Position numbers and translations under genes: made by a program | NCBI GenBank assembly: GCA_023078555.1 | Contig: CM041198.1 | Coordinates: 646,856 to 710,855 of the forward strand | DNA: 64,000 nt | Direction: 5' to 3' | From: Ulva prolifera | Taxonomy: Eukaryota > Chlorophyta > Ulvophyceae > Ulvales > Ulvaceae | Notes under the pieces: model-generated | What the model was told of the DNA's origin: nothing | The model's database searches: none | Seen by the model: the letters and a program-made list of their open reading frames with translations, nothing else | Shown: in pieces, positions 23,901 through 36,724 of the stretch | Position numbering within the stretch: position 1 is the stretch's first letter | Layout: each line of letters starts with the position of its first letter

Positions 23901-26900
23901 GGGCTGCATACAACGCTACTAGAATCAGGTGGACTGCCGTACTTCTGACTGTTTCTGATGAGGCTCAAGTGCAGTGGGCAAGTGCTGTGGGCCATTGCAA
24001 AGTTTCTGGTTTCAGTTGCACCAATGTCCAAGCTTGAAAGCTGCAATCAGTGTGCTTCCATAGAACGATGACACATGTGGTCTATGCAACACGGACCAAA
24101 GCTTGCAGAGGACATCTCGAGCCAGAGCTCTGGCTCGGCCAGATCTATTGCTGTAATCGTGTGTATTTTGGCTAGTGAATCAGTGCATCGCATCTGGCAG
24201 AGCATACAGAACTGTCGTGAGTTCCTTGGTGGACACCTGATTTTATACTGATTTTTTACGCCTGCTGTCATGCAAGACGGCCGTGCGCGGCTGCGTGGCT
24301 GCCGCCACCAAAGGAAGCTCTTTGCCGCGAGACCACGAGCTGTCAGGCTGTCCAATTCTGTCGTGATCGTGTCCGATTGGGCAATGGTGAAAACATCGAC
24401 GAAAACAATTGTTGAAGGTGAATACACTGGCACGTGAGTTGTGTTTTGTCTTCCACCGCGTCGGAAACTGGCTTCAGGTGGTGGCGTATGCGGGCTGTGC
24501 GCACACGTGTGTGACGATACGTCACAAGGCATGGACATACATGAGCTGGAGTATTCCGGAAGCCTCCGGATTGTCCCGTCAGCACACAAGCTTGTGGCTG
24601 GCAGCACGGGACGCTGTCAACAGTGGTCGCCAGACCGTCTTGCGTCAGCAGGGCGGGCCATCTAGAAGCACGAGTCTAGACATATCTAGAAGGAGTGCTT
24701 ATTTCAGCCAAGCATGGCTTACGCGATGGAAGACTCTGGTGTGTACGGGGAACAGTGGGCTGAGCTCAGCACACTGTGGCAGGTGTCGTACACAGGCTGT
24801 CTTATAGTATATAAGCAGCTGGACCTTAACGATAGACGACAGATCTCTCATTCCCTGACTTTTGACTTAACAGTCGTACTTAACAGTCGTTACACTGTGC
24901 GCCTCCAGACCCAGTTGACACGACGGTTGTCACCTGGAAGCTGGATAGCTGGATCAGGATGCACGTTGTAACGCGCTATCGCATGGTCCAGCCGGCTGGT
25001 ATATATACGTCTGACATGAGAACAGAACATCTTTCGAGATCCTTGTGCTGCCTTGGTGTGGCCCTTTAACTGTTCTGCAACACATATCTCGGGATACGTA
25101 TGTCATGCATATCTCTGCGTGCGGATGGCGGAGGCCCGTGGTGTGACGGCAACATGCAAGCCAGAGGCCACCTCGCCACCCGCAACGTATATATTCTCAC
25201 GCGGCATGTTTGACGGGCGATCAAGTAGCAATATATGCACGAGCAACCGGTACTTTGATTTGGTGTTGCAGAATCTCGGCTTCGCAGCCGAATCGTGTTG
25301 CAATTTAGTGCCGTTGCAGCATTAGACAACTGCTCATCGGCTGTGTTGCTCCAAAACCCGTCATACTTTAGTGCAGCACTTTCAAACAACCATTTTGAGC
25401 ATTCTTGCTCGCATCGGGTGCTCGTTCAATTCAGCCGGTCTCCTTGCGTGTCATGACCCCAAATCCACTCTGGTCTGAAGTTCTTCCCGAGACTTCGATA
25501 TAAACGACATAACAGCGCCAAGCAGTCACGTTTACGAAACATCAGCATTTTTTCTCGCATGGTTCAGGTGATGCTGCCGGGCCACAGGGAAGCTAGGTGC
25601 ATCAAATCACAGGGCCTCCTCCGGTTCCTCCGATATAATAACCACTGTCCCGTGGTGGCTGCCGTCACATCTCGTGCTGTGTAAACCTGTCATGACATGT
25701 CGCTAGCCCCTCCGCCATGCTTCGCCGGTGCACCGCGGTGGCGCTGGCGCTCGTGGCGGTATGCTGTCAAAAGCCTAGAGCGTTTACACATGGCATATGA
25801 TTCTCGGTGTTTTTTGCATTGATCAGCGTTGTGTGACCTAATCGCTCCTGCGCAGCGGCACGCCGCTGTTACCGAGAACATAAGGCACCCAACAAACAAT
25901 CCACTTGCGAATGAGATGCCGTCCTAAAGTTGATACGATTGTCTATTGACGTTGAGCCTGTGTAGCTATTGCTTCAGCCGAGGCACTACTCTGCTCCTGT
26001 GATATTGCAGTGGCAAGTGCCGGCTCGTCCGCGACTCTGCGTGTCTGTCGCAAAACTTACCTACTGCAGGAGCCTGTCGATGAATTCACATTGATGGTGT
26101 TGGCTCCCTGGTCAATGAGATGTTGGGTGCATGTGGCAATAGCTGCGCAGCTGCTACTAGCTATGCTGACCTTTCCAATGGCCCGCAGCAGCATCGCCCA
26201 ACGCACAAAGCGGATGTCAGGTATTCGTGCTGTACTTGTCGCTTCGCGTGTGCCTGTGCCGTACAGTAACAGCTGCAGTTTGCATCGCACGGCCAACATG
26301 AGATATGTTCCGTGCAGCCATATACGACAACGATACTCGTCCTTTACACACAGCATTCTTGAAGCGTGCTATAACGCTGTATTGCTGCCGTTTATATTAC
26401 GTTTTGTGCTCGCTGATTGCCATGCGCTGAGGCACTTGAGACAAAACAACATGGCATTGCAACTATTCACTAAAAATCACGACGAGACTACGGCGCGTAC
26501 AAGGAAAGACGTTGGTATAACACGAACGCTTTACTGTGGCGCTTGAATGCCGCCCAGGAGTGACCTGGCCATCACAGCTCGCGGAGTCGAGTCTGGCGCA
26601 AGCAGCGTTGCCTTGCCAGCCCTCGCTGGGCAGCATCGCAAGCATGTCGCACAACGCACACCGTCACCACTTTCACAATGTCTTGGTATCCACACACGAC
26701 CAGTCTCGACCAGGCTCCTCCGCGGCATCTCAACCTCACGTGGGTGGATTTTAGCGGGGATCGTGAGCACTGCATAACCTGCACTGCAGTGCTCTCATGA
26801 AGGGCTATGAGTGGCGCCCCACCTCACAATGTCGTTGGGACAGTGACTTGGGAGCCAGACCTGGAAACTGGAGTGCCTTCTGCGAGTTTGGAAGCATTGA

Positions 26901-27414
26901 GATGTGCATCTGATATGTGGCGGTCAGACTGGCATGACATGCGGATTCTGCGGTGCCGACTGCCTTGCTGCGTTTGTCTCACACTGAGTCGGGCACGCCG
27001 AGACCACAAACGATTGCCATCCCGACCTCTGCAAGTTGCAGTGGCCTGCCGGCCCCGGCCTTCCGCTCCAGAACTTACAGGTGTCGCATATGGAGCTATC
27101 ACTTGGATAGCGAGGCTGTCTGGTGAGCCCTGCGCCTGTGTTTGAGTGGGGAGATGTCGTCATGTGCATGGCGGGGACCAATGCACGGCTGTTGCATGAT
27201 TGATCGGCAACAGTTGTCATCGTCACTGGGGGAGATGCTTCATTCGGACCTTGGCGCAATTGTGGTAGATCTTAATGCTTGTTGATGTCTTACATGCTCC
27301 GTTCACTACAACACTGCGCTGCACGCTGAGCGCCGCTGACAACGCTTACCTACCAATCAGCGTACTGAAGTTTTGGCGTTTTACTTCAATCTATCACGCA
27401 ATACTCCTAATAAC
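20965..27414. other. 6.4 kb region between the GGCT paralogues, no gene called
   Basis: Should include any remaining 3' exon of paralogue 1 and the promoter of paralogue 2. ORFs on both strands (for example 22252-23415 minus, 24047-24607 minus, 26010-26546 plus) show no domain, no consistent splice structure and no composition like the real genes. Several AT-rich TATATA stretches occur near 24.8-25.2 kb. Confidence 0.4.
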
Positions 27415-28943
27415 ATGTCGTTGACGTCTTTTCGTGGAGCGCCATGCATTTTCACTGCGGCACCTGCGCGTCAGATTGCAGCCCGTGCAGTGGCACCACC
27501 AGCAACAAGCACCTCCACGCCAACAGCAGCCACGCCACCCTCCGTCAAGGTGGCTGAGCCAGGAAGAGTTTTCTATTTTGCCTTTGGAGCCAACATGTCG
27601 CAGCAAGTGACTTCGCGTCGAAACTTGAAGCCTCGCAGGTGCGCAGTACCGTAGGACTCACGAGGCCACGATTGCCCTCTTTCGCTGGCACGCACGTTGC
27701 ATGCGCAGCTCCAATGAACATGTTGTCAATGAATACTGCAATTTAGTGCTCATTGAAATGTAAGACCAATGAAGTTGGTCCTGATGCAATGTGATTCCGG
27801 TGCAGTGCAGTGGCAGGAACAGTGCGCAATCACAAGCTTTTCTTTCAACACATTGGCGGTGCGTGCTTGACAAGGTCACAATCTACCTCACATGTAGCCA
27901 GACATTTTCAACGAGGATGGTGCGAAACCTGCAGTGTTTAGCTTGCTGCTGCTTTGCATGTCGAAGTCCGATCGCCTTATGGTACAAAGACAAAGCTGGA
28001 GAGGCAGGTAGCCCCGCATGATCCGCGCGCATGACACGAACAGGAACACCGTGCAAGCAAGCAACCACAGGCACTCCTCACAGAACATCGCTGCGCACCA
28101 ACACTGTCCACGCACGCCAGCACCCCCACACATGTGCTTGTGTACATGCATGCTGTGATGTACCCAGGCACATGAAGGTGATGTTGCTACGCAGGATACG
28201 CCACCATTGAATACCGTCCAGATGAACTGCGTCCAGATGTGCAAGGGGTTGTCATGGATTTATCCGAAGCAGAGATGAAACGCCTGTCTGCAATGGAGCT
28301 CGGATACGATGTGCGGGATGTGATTGTCACCGCTGCAGATGGAACAGGTTACCGCAGCAAAGCCTTCATCACAGAATGGTCGGTCAGGCTCTTTGAGGAG
28401 AGTGCTCCCACACATGATTATATTGGTAAACTGCGTGCGGGAGCTGAGCAGTTCAATCTGCCCTCCAAGTATCAGGTGAGCAACACTGTGGCATCTTTTC
28501 TGCCTAAAATGCTCCAAAGACATCTAGTGTTTGATGGTCTCATCCAAAGCACAAGAGTGTGATCGCATTATGAAATCACCCATTGCCACGACCTCAGGGT
28601 TCCATTCGTGCAAGCTCGATGCTTGTAGTGGGTGCGCAACACTGCAGGCGTGTGCAGATGGTCGATGCGGATGTGTCCCACATGCAACCATTGCATCCGC
28701 TGAGTGTACTGTATGCATCAGAGCACCATTAGCAATTTTGCATTACATGCCCGGCCTCCTGCATGTGATTGTGGCCAGACCATGAACTAGTGTCCCATGC
28801 AGGATTGGCTGAATGGGATTGAGAGTAGGGAATATGCGCAAACAACTCAAAAGCAGATCTCCAGCCCATCTACGTTTATCGCAGTAGGCATTTCGGCTGC
28901 TATTTTCTCCGGTGCCATGGCACTGCTAGTTCGGCCTAGGTGA
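27415..28943 (+). CDS. Gamma-glutamylcyclotransferase with C-terminal membrane anchor, paralogue 2
   Basis: Predicted gamma-glutamylcyclotransferase (5-oxoproline from gamma-glutamyl amino acids). Four exons: 27415-27638, 27806-27858, 28195-28475 and 28803-28943; phases agree and give 232 residues. The N-terminus (1-45) is rich in Ala/Ser/Thr/Pro and Arg with few acids, resembling a chloroplast transit peptide. The substrate loop FYFAFGANMS lies at 53-62. Glu127 in SAMELGY matches the family's catalytic Glu. The later SAPTHDY and LPSKYQDWL-x-x-IE match the end of the GGCT domain. The last exon adds a hydrophobic span at about 209-229 (STFIAVGISAAIFSGAMALLV) and a short RPR tail, so the enzyme should be tail-anchored. 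Compared with paralogue 1 it has one extra intron after LKPR. Family assignment is firm; location is inference. Confidence 0.85.
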
Positions 28944-28977
28944 TCCCCGACTTGTATCACTTGTATCCCTACAGCTG

Positions 28978-28982
28978 TGTAA
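28978..28982 (+). terminator. Candidate TGTAA polyadenylation signal of GGCT paralogue 2
   Basis: TGTAA, the usual green-algal poly(A) signal, occurs 35 bases after the stop codon. A pentamer is expected often by chance, so this is weak. Confidence 0.35.
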
Positions 28983-29230
28983 GTCGTATCCGTGAGTACG
29001 GCGGTGTGGAAAAAGTGTACAAGCTTTGTTCCCATCTACAACCATACTCTTAAAAGACCAGTGCGACCCAAATATGTTCAGCAGGTGGACATGCAAGCTG
29101 CCTCCATGCTCCAGCTACTCAGCTATGTAAACTTCAATATGTTCTACCTCATGCCAGCTACTCAATACTTCCTGAAACAATGACAAGCTTCGGCAAGTCA
29201 TAGAGTTTGGGCCCACTCTTGCCCTAGCAT

Positions 29231-32200
29231 TCATTCACACTGTGCCAGTGCTCTCTGCTCTTGTAATGATTGTTTTTGGCATGGTCTAGCTGACCCTTCC
29301 ATAAATGTGCCGTCGCCTTTCACTGACATGGAGTCTATCTGCCCTGCAAACATCTAGGTGCTTTCTCCACGCAAGCACGGTGCAAATTAGGTACATCCAA
29401 CATGGCATGCAGGAATATCACCTGCATGTGCTTTCACCCAGCCGTGTGACACAGCCACGGCCATTGCTTCTCGGCATGCCACAGCCACTGACTCAAGATT
29501 CTGGAAGCATTCAGAAAGTGACTTGTCAGGAGAGCCAAACATTTCTGCTTGCAGCATGCTGGCCCAACGATTGTTCAGGACCGCAGATTGAACTCGAGCC
29601 TCTGCCGCCTGGTCTATGGTCTCGTCCACATTGATTGTCGCCTGAACCAACGTACGCCTGGCCATGTCTATCACATGTGGACGCCTATGTGAAGCATTGA
29701 TAGCAAGAACAGTTCACAGCCTCTGATTATGACGCAGGCTTCCATGGTGTGTATCATTGGGAAGTTATGGTTCTTCACATACCTCGTGGAGGCTTGCACT
29801 CAGCTCCGCCAGCGCCTTGCGGTAGTCGGGAACAGTGACAGAACACGGAGCACAGTCTGATGAGGCCTTCGCTGGTATCGAGGATGATGCAGATGCTCGA
29901 GCGACCTGTGTGCATGTGGCTACATCTGCACCTTCTGAGGTAGATGCACTACCTGGGGGCATGTCACCCGCACGTGATTGGTCCTGATGTAGGCTGTCAC
30001 AGACAGACTCTGGTCGTGCAGCAGTGATTTGCACATGCTCGTCTGGAGACGAAGCAGTCAGGATTTTCCCAGCTTGTGGAATAACTGAAGACACCGGCTC
30101 ACTAGGGTTGTCTGTACATGCTTCAGAATCAGCGGGCAGATCAATTCGCCGTTCCTTTGCTCGAGCTTCGTGCAACCTGTCCCCAGCCAATTTGCGCTTC
30201 CCCACCATGCACTCGACCGTCTCCGGGTGCTGGCCATCTGACAATAGCAAGTGCTGATCCTGGTTGAAGTTCTCTCCGTTGCTAGTGTTATGATGCACCT
30301 TAGATTGGTCCAACAAGTTGTTGATTGGCTTCAGCACACTGGAGTGTGTGCCGATGTGGCTGGTATCATTTGCACTGGGACAGTCCGGAATACTACTTTT
30401 TTTCGTGGCCACACTGGTCTCAGCCCTCTCGGAGGTCTTCTGGTCACTTCCAGCACCTCCTGTGTGCAAGGCGTGTCGAATTACTACAGGCCGGCCAACT
30501 GTGCATGTGTCAGAATCTATGTTGGGACGCATTAAAGTAGCATCCTGGACAGTTGGGATACCCGGTGAAGGATGCTGACTCTTTGCCATCAACGTGTTTT
30601 CCTGCAGGTGCATGCTTGAGCTAAGCACTGGTGCATCTTCAAGCTGCTCCTCGACAGCGTGAGGTGGCCTGGTCAGGACAGAAGGTGGTGGATGTGGTGG
30701 CCGGACGTGAGAAGAAGAGAGTGAAGGTTGGTTGCCAGAATTGGGCTCACTCTGACTCACGCACACAAGTGGCTCTGGAATACGATCGGGCCTGATCAAT
30801 CTGCTGCCAGGGATTGATACAGAAGGTACACTTGCCTCCGCTGTGGGATGGGGCTGCGGGCGGGCCAGGAAGTCTGGAGTTTCAGTGCGAGGCTCTGTCC
30901 CCGGCGCAAGCAGGGCCTGTGGATCAGGCCTTTGCACACCAGCCCGTCCACAAAATTCAACGTCAGCCATCTGCACCTCCGTGGCTGGCACGGGCATGGG
31001 TGCAGTAGGCGACTCCGCCAGGGTCTGCTGGTGCTCGCCGGCTTCAACTGGAACGGAACAGGCATCCCTCATGCCATCTGTGTGTGTTGTGATCGGTGGC
31101 GTGCAGTCAGCATCCGGATTCTGTTCCTCGTTCTGATCCAGCATCAAGGTAGCAGGAGCTTCAGCATTGGCAGCGTCTGATGTGGCACTCGGGGCTCCGG
31201 GGTGCAGGCCTGTAATGCAACCCCTGACTGTCAGCGTGGCTGTAGCGCATTTCAACAGGAATCCACCGGTTTCTTCAATGACTGCGAGTCTATGCAGCAA
31301 ACAATAAGTACATTGAAGTACATTGTGTTGTGGGCGGCCCGTTGCTGCAGAATTGTGGCAAGCAATGTGTATGAAGACAACGCGTGTGCGGCATGGGATT
31401 GTCGTCAAGAATCTGCGGAGACTTGCTTGCTCTGTGAGCAAGGCATTGTACATTCGAGGGGAGCCATGCCAAATTGTATGCGGTCATCCACGTGTAGTCA
31501 TGTGAATACAGCAAGCAGATCGCATCACCTGGACTAGCAGCAAGTGTTGGCGACAAGCTCGCCATCCGGAGCTGCAGCGACGGGCGTGTTTCATGTTGAT
31601 GACCGTGTTCCACCTCAGGAGTTGACGACACCGTTGGCGATTTTCCAAGACTGCCCGGTGTTTCTGATTCTGCGTGCTTGATATTATCGCAGCAAATGCT
31701 CATGTTGTACGTTGGGGCCATGGGCGGCGATTGTCGCCCAGGATGCACAGTGACAGAATGATGAGGAGCATCCCAGCTTGGACCGCTGGCACACTGGCTA
31801 GCATGCGCTGGCGCAAGAACGTCACTTCCGTCATCAGCTTCGGGGGCATGATCGGTGGACATGGTGTCCCAAAAAGATGACAGCAAGGCAGCCCTGGAGT
31901 CGACGCTGGTTGCCGTGGACACAGGAACATCGCGGATGCCTTCTGCTTGCAGCCGTACTGGATGTTGCATAGGTTCACCTATAATTACCACGAGGCCATC
32001 AGCGTTGTGAATCCAGCACAAACAACAGCACGACTCGATTGCGACCAACGCCCACCACAGGGAATGATAGGACAGCCTCCTCTGTAGCATACACAAGCCT
32101 CAGCTATGATCTCTGCAGCAAAGCACAGCTGTGGCATGGAAGCGACACCATCGTGCATTTCTTGATCATGGCCTTGCTCATGCTGATCCACAATGTCGAC

Positions 32201-34702
32201 TGTGCTGTCATCTACCCCGTCACCGCCCTCCCGCTCGGTGGGGGTGTGTACTACCTCAGCTTGACTTCCACATTCGTCACTGTGCGCAGCAGCAATTTCA
32301 TGATCTCCGGCATTATCTGTGCTTGACGCGTTGATCGGACACAAAGGTTGTGAGCGTGGAGCTTCGGTCAGCTGAGCAGCTTCGAAGCCAGCCTGTCCGG
32401 CAACACCCTCTGCATTGGCGTGCTGGCAAGGTGTCTCTCTTTGTGGCGATTGCAGAGCCCAAGAGTCTTGCATGTCGACATCGTTCGCCAAAGGAACCTC
32501 GGATGAATTCGAGGGCACCGGTGGTGGCAGTTTACAAATCCGGGGTGATGGTTCCATATCAACATCATGACCCGCATCTTGCCCCAGAGGGTGACCCTCT
32601 GTGGTGATGGGATGCGGCTGCATGGTGCCATCTAAAGCAGGAGTCTGGCGCCCAGCTGGTGCCACATGACACACTGCAGGGGCTCGTGGCTGTGATTCGC
32701 TGACGGTACCAGTTGGGGTGTCTCGTTCCAGCACTGGAGCCATGGCAGGTTGGATGGCTGCAGAATTGCCTTGAGGCGCTTGACTTGGCGATGATGTTTG
32801 TGGTGAGGCTATGCGGCCTGCAGGTTCCCCGAGAATGGCCTGTGGGGGTAGCTGCTTCTGGACAGTCGCCACATCATCCAGATTCGCAGCATCAACTGGC
32901 ACTGGCTGAGACGTATTCACTGATGCAGGAAGGTATTCCAAGGCTGAATCTGCATTGCTTGAGGTAGGAACAGGCCATGTGTGCATCTTCGGGAGAGATG
33001 CAGGGAGTACCTGGAGTGCTCCACTACCTGGATCAGCCTCGAACAGAGGCTTTGCTGCAGCAGGAGGCTCTGCAGAATTAGATTCGCAGATAATTGCATT
33101 GGGCTGAACTTCTGGTGTTTGGTCTGGCGGGCCATTCGGGAGTGCACTATCGCATGGCTCAGCATGGAGCCGGGCATACACTTCATCTGCAGCAGCCTGA
33201 GTGGAATTTTCGCCTGCATGAAGGCGCACTGGTGAGCAGTAAGAATCAGCTCTATACACACATTCTGCTCTGGTGCTTGCAAGGGAAGGTGATTGCATAC
33301 CATGTTTTACTGGCGACCGCTGTGTTGCTTCGTCTGCAGTACCTGGCTGCTCATCTGATTGCAGGACGTCACTGAAAGCTGGCTGTACACTCGCTGCCAT
33401 TCCGGTAGCCAAAGACTCGGAAAGCTCATGCCCATGTGACAGATTAGCATGCGATCCTTCCCCATATTTATCATTCAGCATCTCATCTAGGTCCTCAAGA
33501 CCATCCATCACGGTGAACTCAGCGAAGGGATCTTCCTCCACATCTGATTCAGGATCGTCTGCCACCGATCGCATGATGGCAGCTGGAGCTTTGCCAGCCG
33601 GACTACATGATATGATTAGCTGTTACCAACTCATGAGTGCCATTCAGGGCACACGTCATTGAGCATCACCAGGTTCTTACCTGACTATAGCCGGTGCAGA
33701 CCTCGGGCTGCCTGGCTTTCCACCTGGAACTCGACAACCCGATCCAGACGAAGACCCTCCTGCAACATGATCGATGCCATCACATCAAAGCTGCCATCTA
33801 TGTATTCTCAGCTTGCATTGGCTGTCTTGTTTACGCCATTGCAGGTTGCAATGAAGACGTTGGATCGCGGGGTGAATGGTGGGTCAGATCAATGCTATGG
33901 CATCCATGACGATAAGTGATGGAGCAATTCCAGGACGCTAGCGCGCATCGAGTCGTGTTTACGGCGATTCAGTCATTATGTATCTGATCACACGCAATAA
34001 TGGACGCTTGAAACGCTGACGGTCACATGTCCAGACTATCTGAATTGACTCGAAGGCAGACAGCTACGTTCTCCAGAGCGCCAGAGAAAGCCTGAAGCAT
34101 GTGGATCATCATACCTTTGAGCAGTGCGTTCAGATTCATCCTTTGTAGAAGCCACCTGAATGGGTGAAAGTTGTCACCCCCCAGGAGACACACAACGAAC
34201 TGCCATGAAATCGGCGGGGCTGTCCAGATGATGCTGGCAAAGTAAAAAGTGTATTGTTCTAAGGTGCTACCTTGTGGACAGCCTGGCTGGACGGGAGTTC
34301 TATTGTCCAATGACTTTGGAGCGTTCACGCAGTCCGGAAGTTCGGAGCCAGTCTACCTTCCAGAAAAACAGCCGCCATCACCTCCACACTGAAATTATGC
34401 ATGTTACAGGTTGAGAAACGATCAGACATGTCCTTCCGGTGCAGAGCTACACACAGGTGTTGCATGACCCTATCGCACGTGGTCGGCATACGTCGGTAGT
34501 ACGTGGCGTGGGTGACGGCACGGCTGTAGGTGGACTGACGGGCCATTCTCAGGGCTCGGCCCCAACGTGGCCACATCGCGTCTTCGTCGGGGCCAGACGC
34601 AACCGTGTACATGAGGTGTAATTGAAACACATCTGTCATGTACCCCCTGGACAGCGATGCAAACGCCGAGGACGCCGTTGCACCCATTGAATCAGACCAC
34701 AT
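29231..34702 (-). CDS. Unrecognised large low-complexity protein (about 1380 residues, seven exons)
   Basis: I do not recognise this protein. Exons in coding order: 34702-34357, 33759-33681, 33602-32095, 31978-31529, 31209-29783, 29641-29422 and 29343-29231. Every junction is in phase, and the sum is an exact multiple of three ending in TGA; the first exon is the least certain. Exon 1 encodes a compact Arg/Met/Tyr-rich segment (for example RWGRALRMARQSTYSRAV). Exon 3 starts with an acidic patch, DDPESDVEEDPFAEF and LEDLDEMLNDKYGEG, then turns into long Ser/Pro/Gln/Ala-rich sequence through exon 5, with His/Asp/Glu-rich pieces. Exon 6 looks helical (INVDETIDQAAEARVQSAVLNNRW). No enzyme motif, signal peptide or membrane span was seen. 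A nuclear regulatory or scaffold protein is a guess from composition. Confidence 0.6.
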
Positions 34703-35128
34703 TGGTGACCAATGACCCCGAATTCGTATAAAATTTTGTCAGCATGTACCGATCGCATCTTTGTGCAAAGCTGTGTAGCTACGTCAGTGCTCCATCGTGT
34801 TTCTACAAAAGGCGATCACTTGTAGCCATGATCAGTACAAGTAAAGTACAGTAAATCTATATTTACTGAGCCGTATCCTCTTGGGACGAATCCAGATGAC
34901 CGGGACCACATATGCCGAAGGAGTAAAACACCTGGAAACCCCCTGCCGACAGCCGTACAAGTAAGCGCTCATTGTTGATTGAATGAGGCGGACTGATTCA
35001 GTGAGGCGGACTACAATTCCTAGTTATTGACAAGATTACAAAAGCTCATACACAGGCGAATCCGCCTTGCTGCAAACCTCTATGCAGTGTATTCACCACT
35101 ACATTCTGGGGCAGGTAACTTTGGTGTC

Positions 35129-35536
35129 CTAGCGCCGAATGTCTGGGTGTGTGCGTGTGTGGTTTTGCCGTTGACGGTGTGCTAACGCTGGAGCTGCCGG
35201 AAGGGAGTGCAGCCAGTCCTTGGCGCTGTGCGCAGTCCTGCACAGGATGCTGTTGCGCAGCCGGCTCCAGAGCTGACACGCAGGGCTGAGTGCGTCCAGA
35301 GCATTGTAGATTGTGTTTGTGTTGTCCGCCCACCGAGGTGCTGATGCCGATTCCCTTGTGAGTATGGCGTGATGCCCAGTCGGGGGTCTCTCCTCTCCTG
35401 GCGGTCCTGAAGGGTTTAATCGCTCAATGGCGTGTGCTGACTGGGACCAGATGCCAAGATGCCACAGGCCGTCTATGGGGGGCTTCTGTATGGGAAGGTG
35501 TTTCGGGCACAGTCTTCTGAGTTCAGTACGCATCAC
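35129..35536 (-). CDS. Hypothetical ORF, 135 codons, unassigned
   Basis: An open frame between two better-supported minus-strand genes. It encodes a neutral-to-basic sequence with Trp-rich stretches (LWHLGIWSQSAHAIERLN). No domain, no neighbouring splice partner and no homologue are evident. It could be an exon of either neighbour or a chance ORF. Confidence 0.2.
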   Translation of the reverse strand: MMRTELRRLCPKHLPIQKPPIDGLWHLGIWSQSAHAIERLNPSGPPGEERPPTGHHAILTRESASAPRWADNTNTIYNALDALSPACQLWSRLRNSILCRTAHSAKDWLHSLPAAPALAHRQRQNHTRTHPDIRR

Positions 35537-35722
35537 GTGCCGGAAAACCGGTTGCTGTACTCCGCTTCAGGGAGCACATATCAATGTACATTGATCTCAC
35601 GAAGATAGAGGCTCCACACACGATTCAGCATGCTGTAGTGGTGAATGTCGGATCATGAAACAAGCACCCAGAGTGAATAAGATGAACTATTACATGTGCA
35701 ATAACACCTAGCTACCGCCAAC

Positions 35723-36724
35723 CTAGCAATATAATTTCGCCAGCTGAGCCGCAAGAGGTGCCACTGGAGCCTCATTCATATCAGGCGAGTCCGGATGCTG
35801 CACGACCTGAGTCTCCTCTACAGTGTCCTCGGCTCGCTCACTGTCAGGTGGATCATGGCCAGGCGCTCTGACAGCTAAGCATTCTACCTTTAGCTGAGCA
35901 CTTGATTCCGTGCACAGATCACCTGTAATCACATCGGTGAGAACCCGTATGGCTTGGGGTGCATTTGAAGAGACGGGCCCTTGGGCAGAGGCCACCCTGG
36001 CCGAGACATCACTGCCGCTATTACCCACCATGTTACTAGGCCCCGAAGCATGATAAGCAACCGCCCCTACACAGTCTGCTGCTGATAAGGCCCCAGAAGC
36101 AGTCTCATCCCTAGACTTGACACCCGTGGCATGTGAATTAAACAGCTGTGACAACATCGAAAGGCCCTGATTTGGATGCTCACAACTGCCTGTGCCACTG
36201 GATACGAGGTGCATGCTTCCATCATTGGCACCATGCCCAGATGGGATTGGTTCAGACAGACCTTGCGTGGCTGTGTAGGTGGGTGTGTCTGAACATATCC
36301 TGGCAGCAAACTCTAGACTTTGGTGATCACGCGAGGACATGTCAGACGATGTCCCTGCCCTCGGCTGTGATCCCAAAACAGGCTTTCTATCATCAGGCAT
36401 CCTGGTTGAAGAGTGATCCAACGGCTGCTGAAATATTTGTGCGCCGAATTGAAGATCCGGTGCTGGGACTAGGCATGCACTGCCTGGATCAGCATGCATG
36501 CCATCTGTGGACACTCCAGGCTGACTGTGCGCCCTAGCAGCATTGGACGATTCGGCGTGGCGAGCTGGAGAGCCATACGGGAATGGCTCTGGAATTGGCT
36601 CTGGGATGGGGTCTGACAGGGTATCAGACGCAGACGAGGCAGCGCGACTGACCTGCGGACTATACTGGCCCAGCGCGGTCCTCCCAGCCATCATTCTCTT
36701 GTCTGCACACATGCGACGCAACAT
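35723..36724 (-). CDS. Hypothetical Ser/Pro-rich disordered protein, 333 residues
   Basis: An intronless open frame from ATG 36724 to the stop at 35723. The protein is rich in Ser, Pro, Ala, Gln and Asp, with a PIPEPIPEPFPYG motif near residue 40 and an acidic end containing DSERAEDTVEETQ. No folded domain, signal peptide or membrane span is visible. A candidate acceptor, TGTGCAG, precedes codon 8, so 36724 may be an internal exon rather than a true start. Composition resembles the long exons of the gene at 29-35 kb, but no aligned similarity was seen. Confidence 0.45.
   Translation of the reverse strand: MLRRMCADKRMMAGRTALGQYSPQVSRAASSASDTLSDPIPEPIPEPFPYGSPARHAESSNAARAHSQPGVSTDGMHADPGSACLVPAPDLQFGAQIFQQPLDHSSTRMPDDRKPVLGSQPRAGTSSDMSSRDHQSLEFAARICSDTPTYTATQGLSEPIPSGHGANDGSMHLVSSGTGSCEHPNQGLSMLSQLFNSHATGVKSRDETASGALSAADCVGAVAYHASGPSNMVGNSGSDVSARVASAQGPVSSNAPQAIRVLTDVITGDLCTESSAQLKVECLAVRAPGHDPPDSERAEDTVEETQVVQHPDSPDMNEAPVAPLAAQLAKLYC

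Noticed and set aside
26057-26356. Minus-strand ORF with an ankyrin-like phrase (LIDQGANTINVNSSTG)
   Set aside because: Only one weak half-repeat. The ankyrin consensus TPLHLA is absent, and no further repeat occurs nearby.
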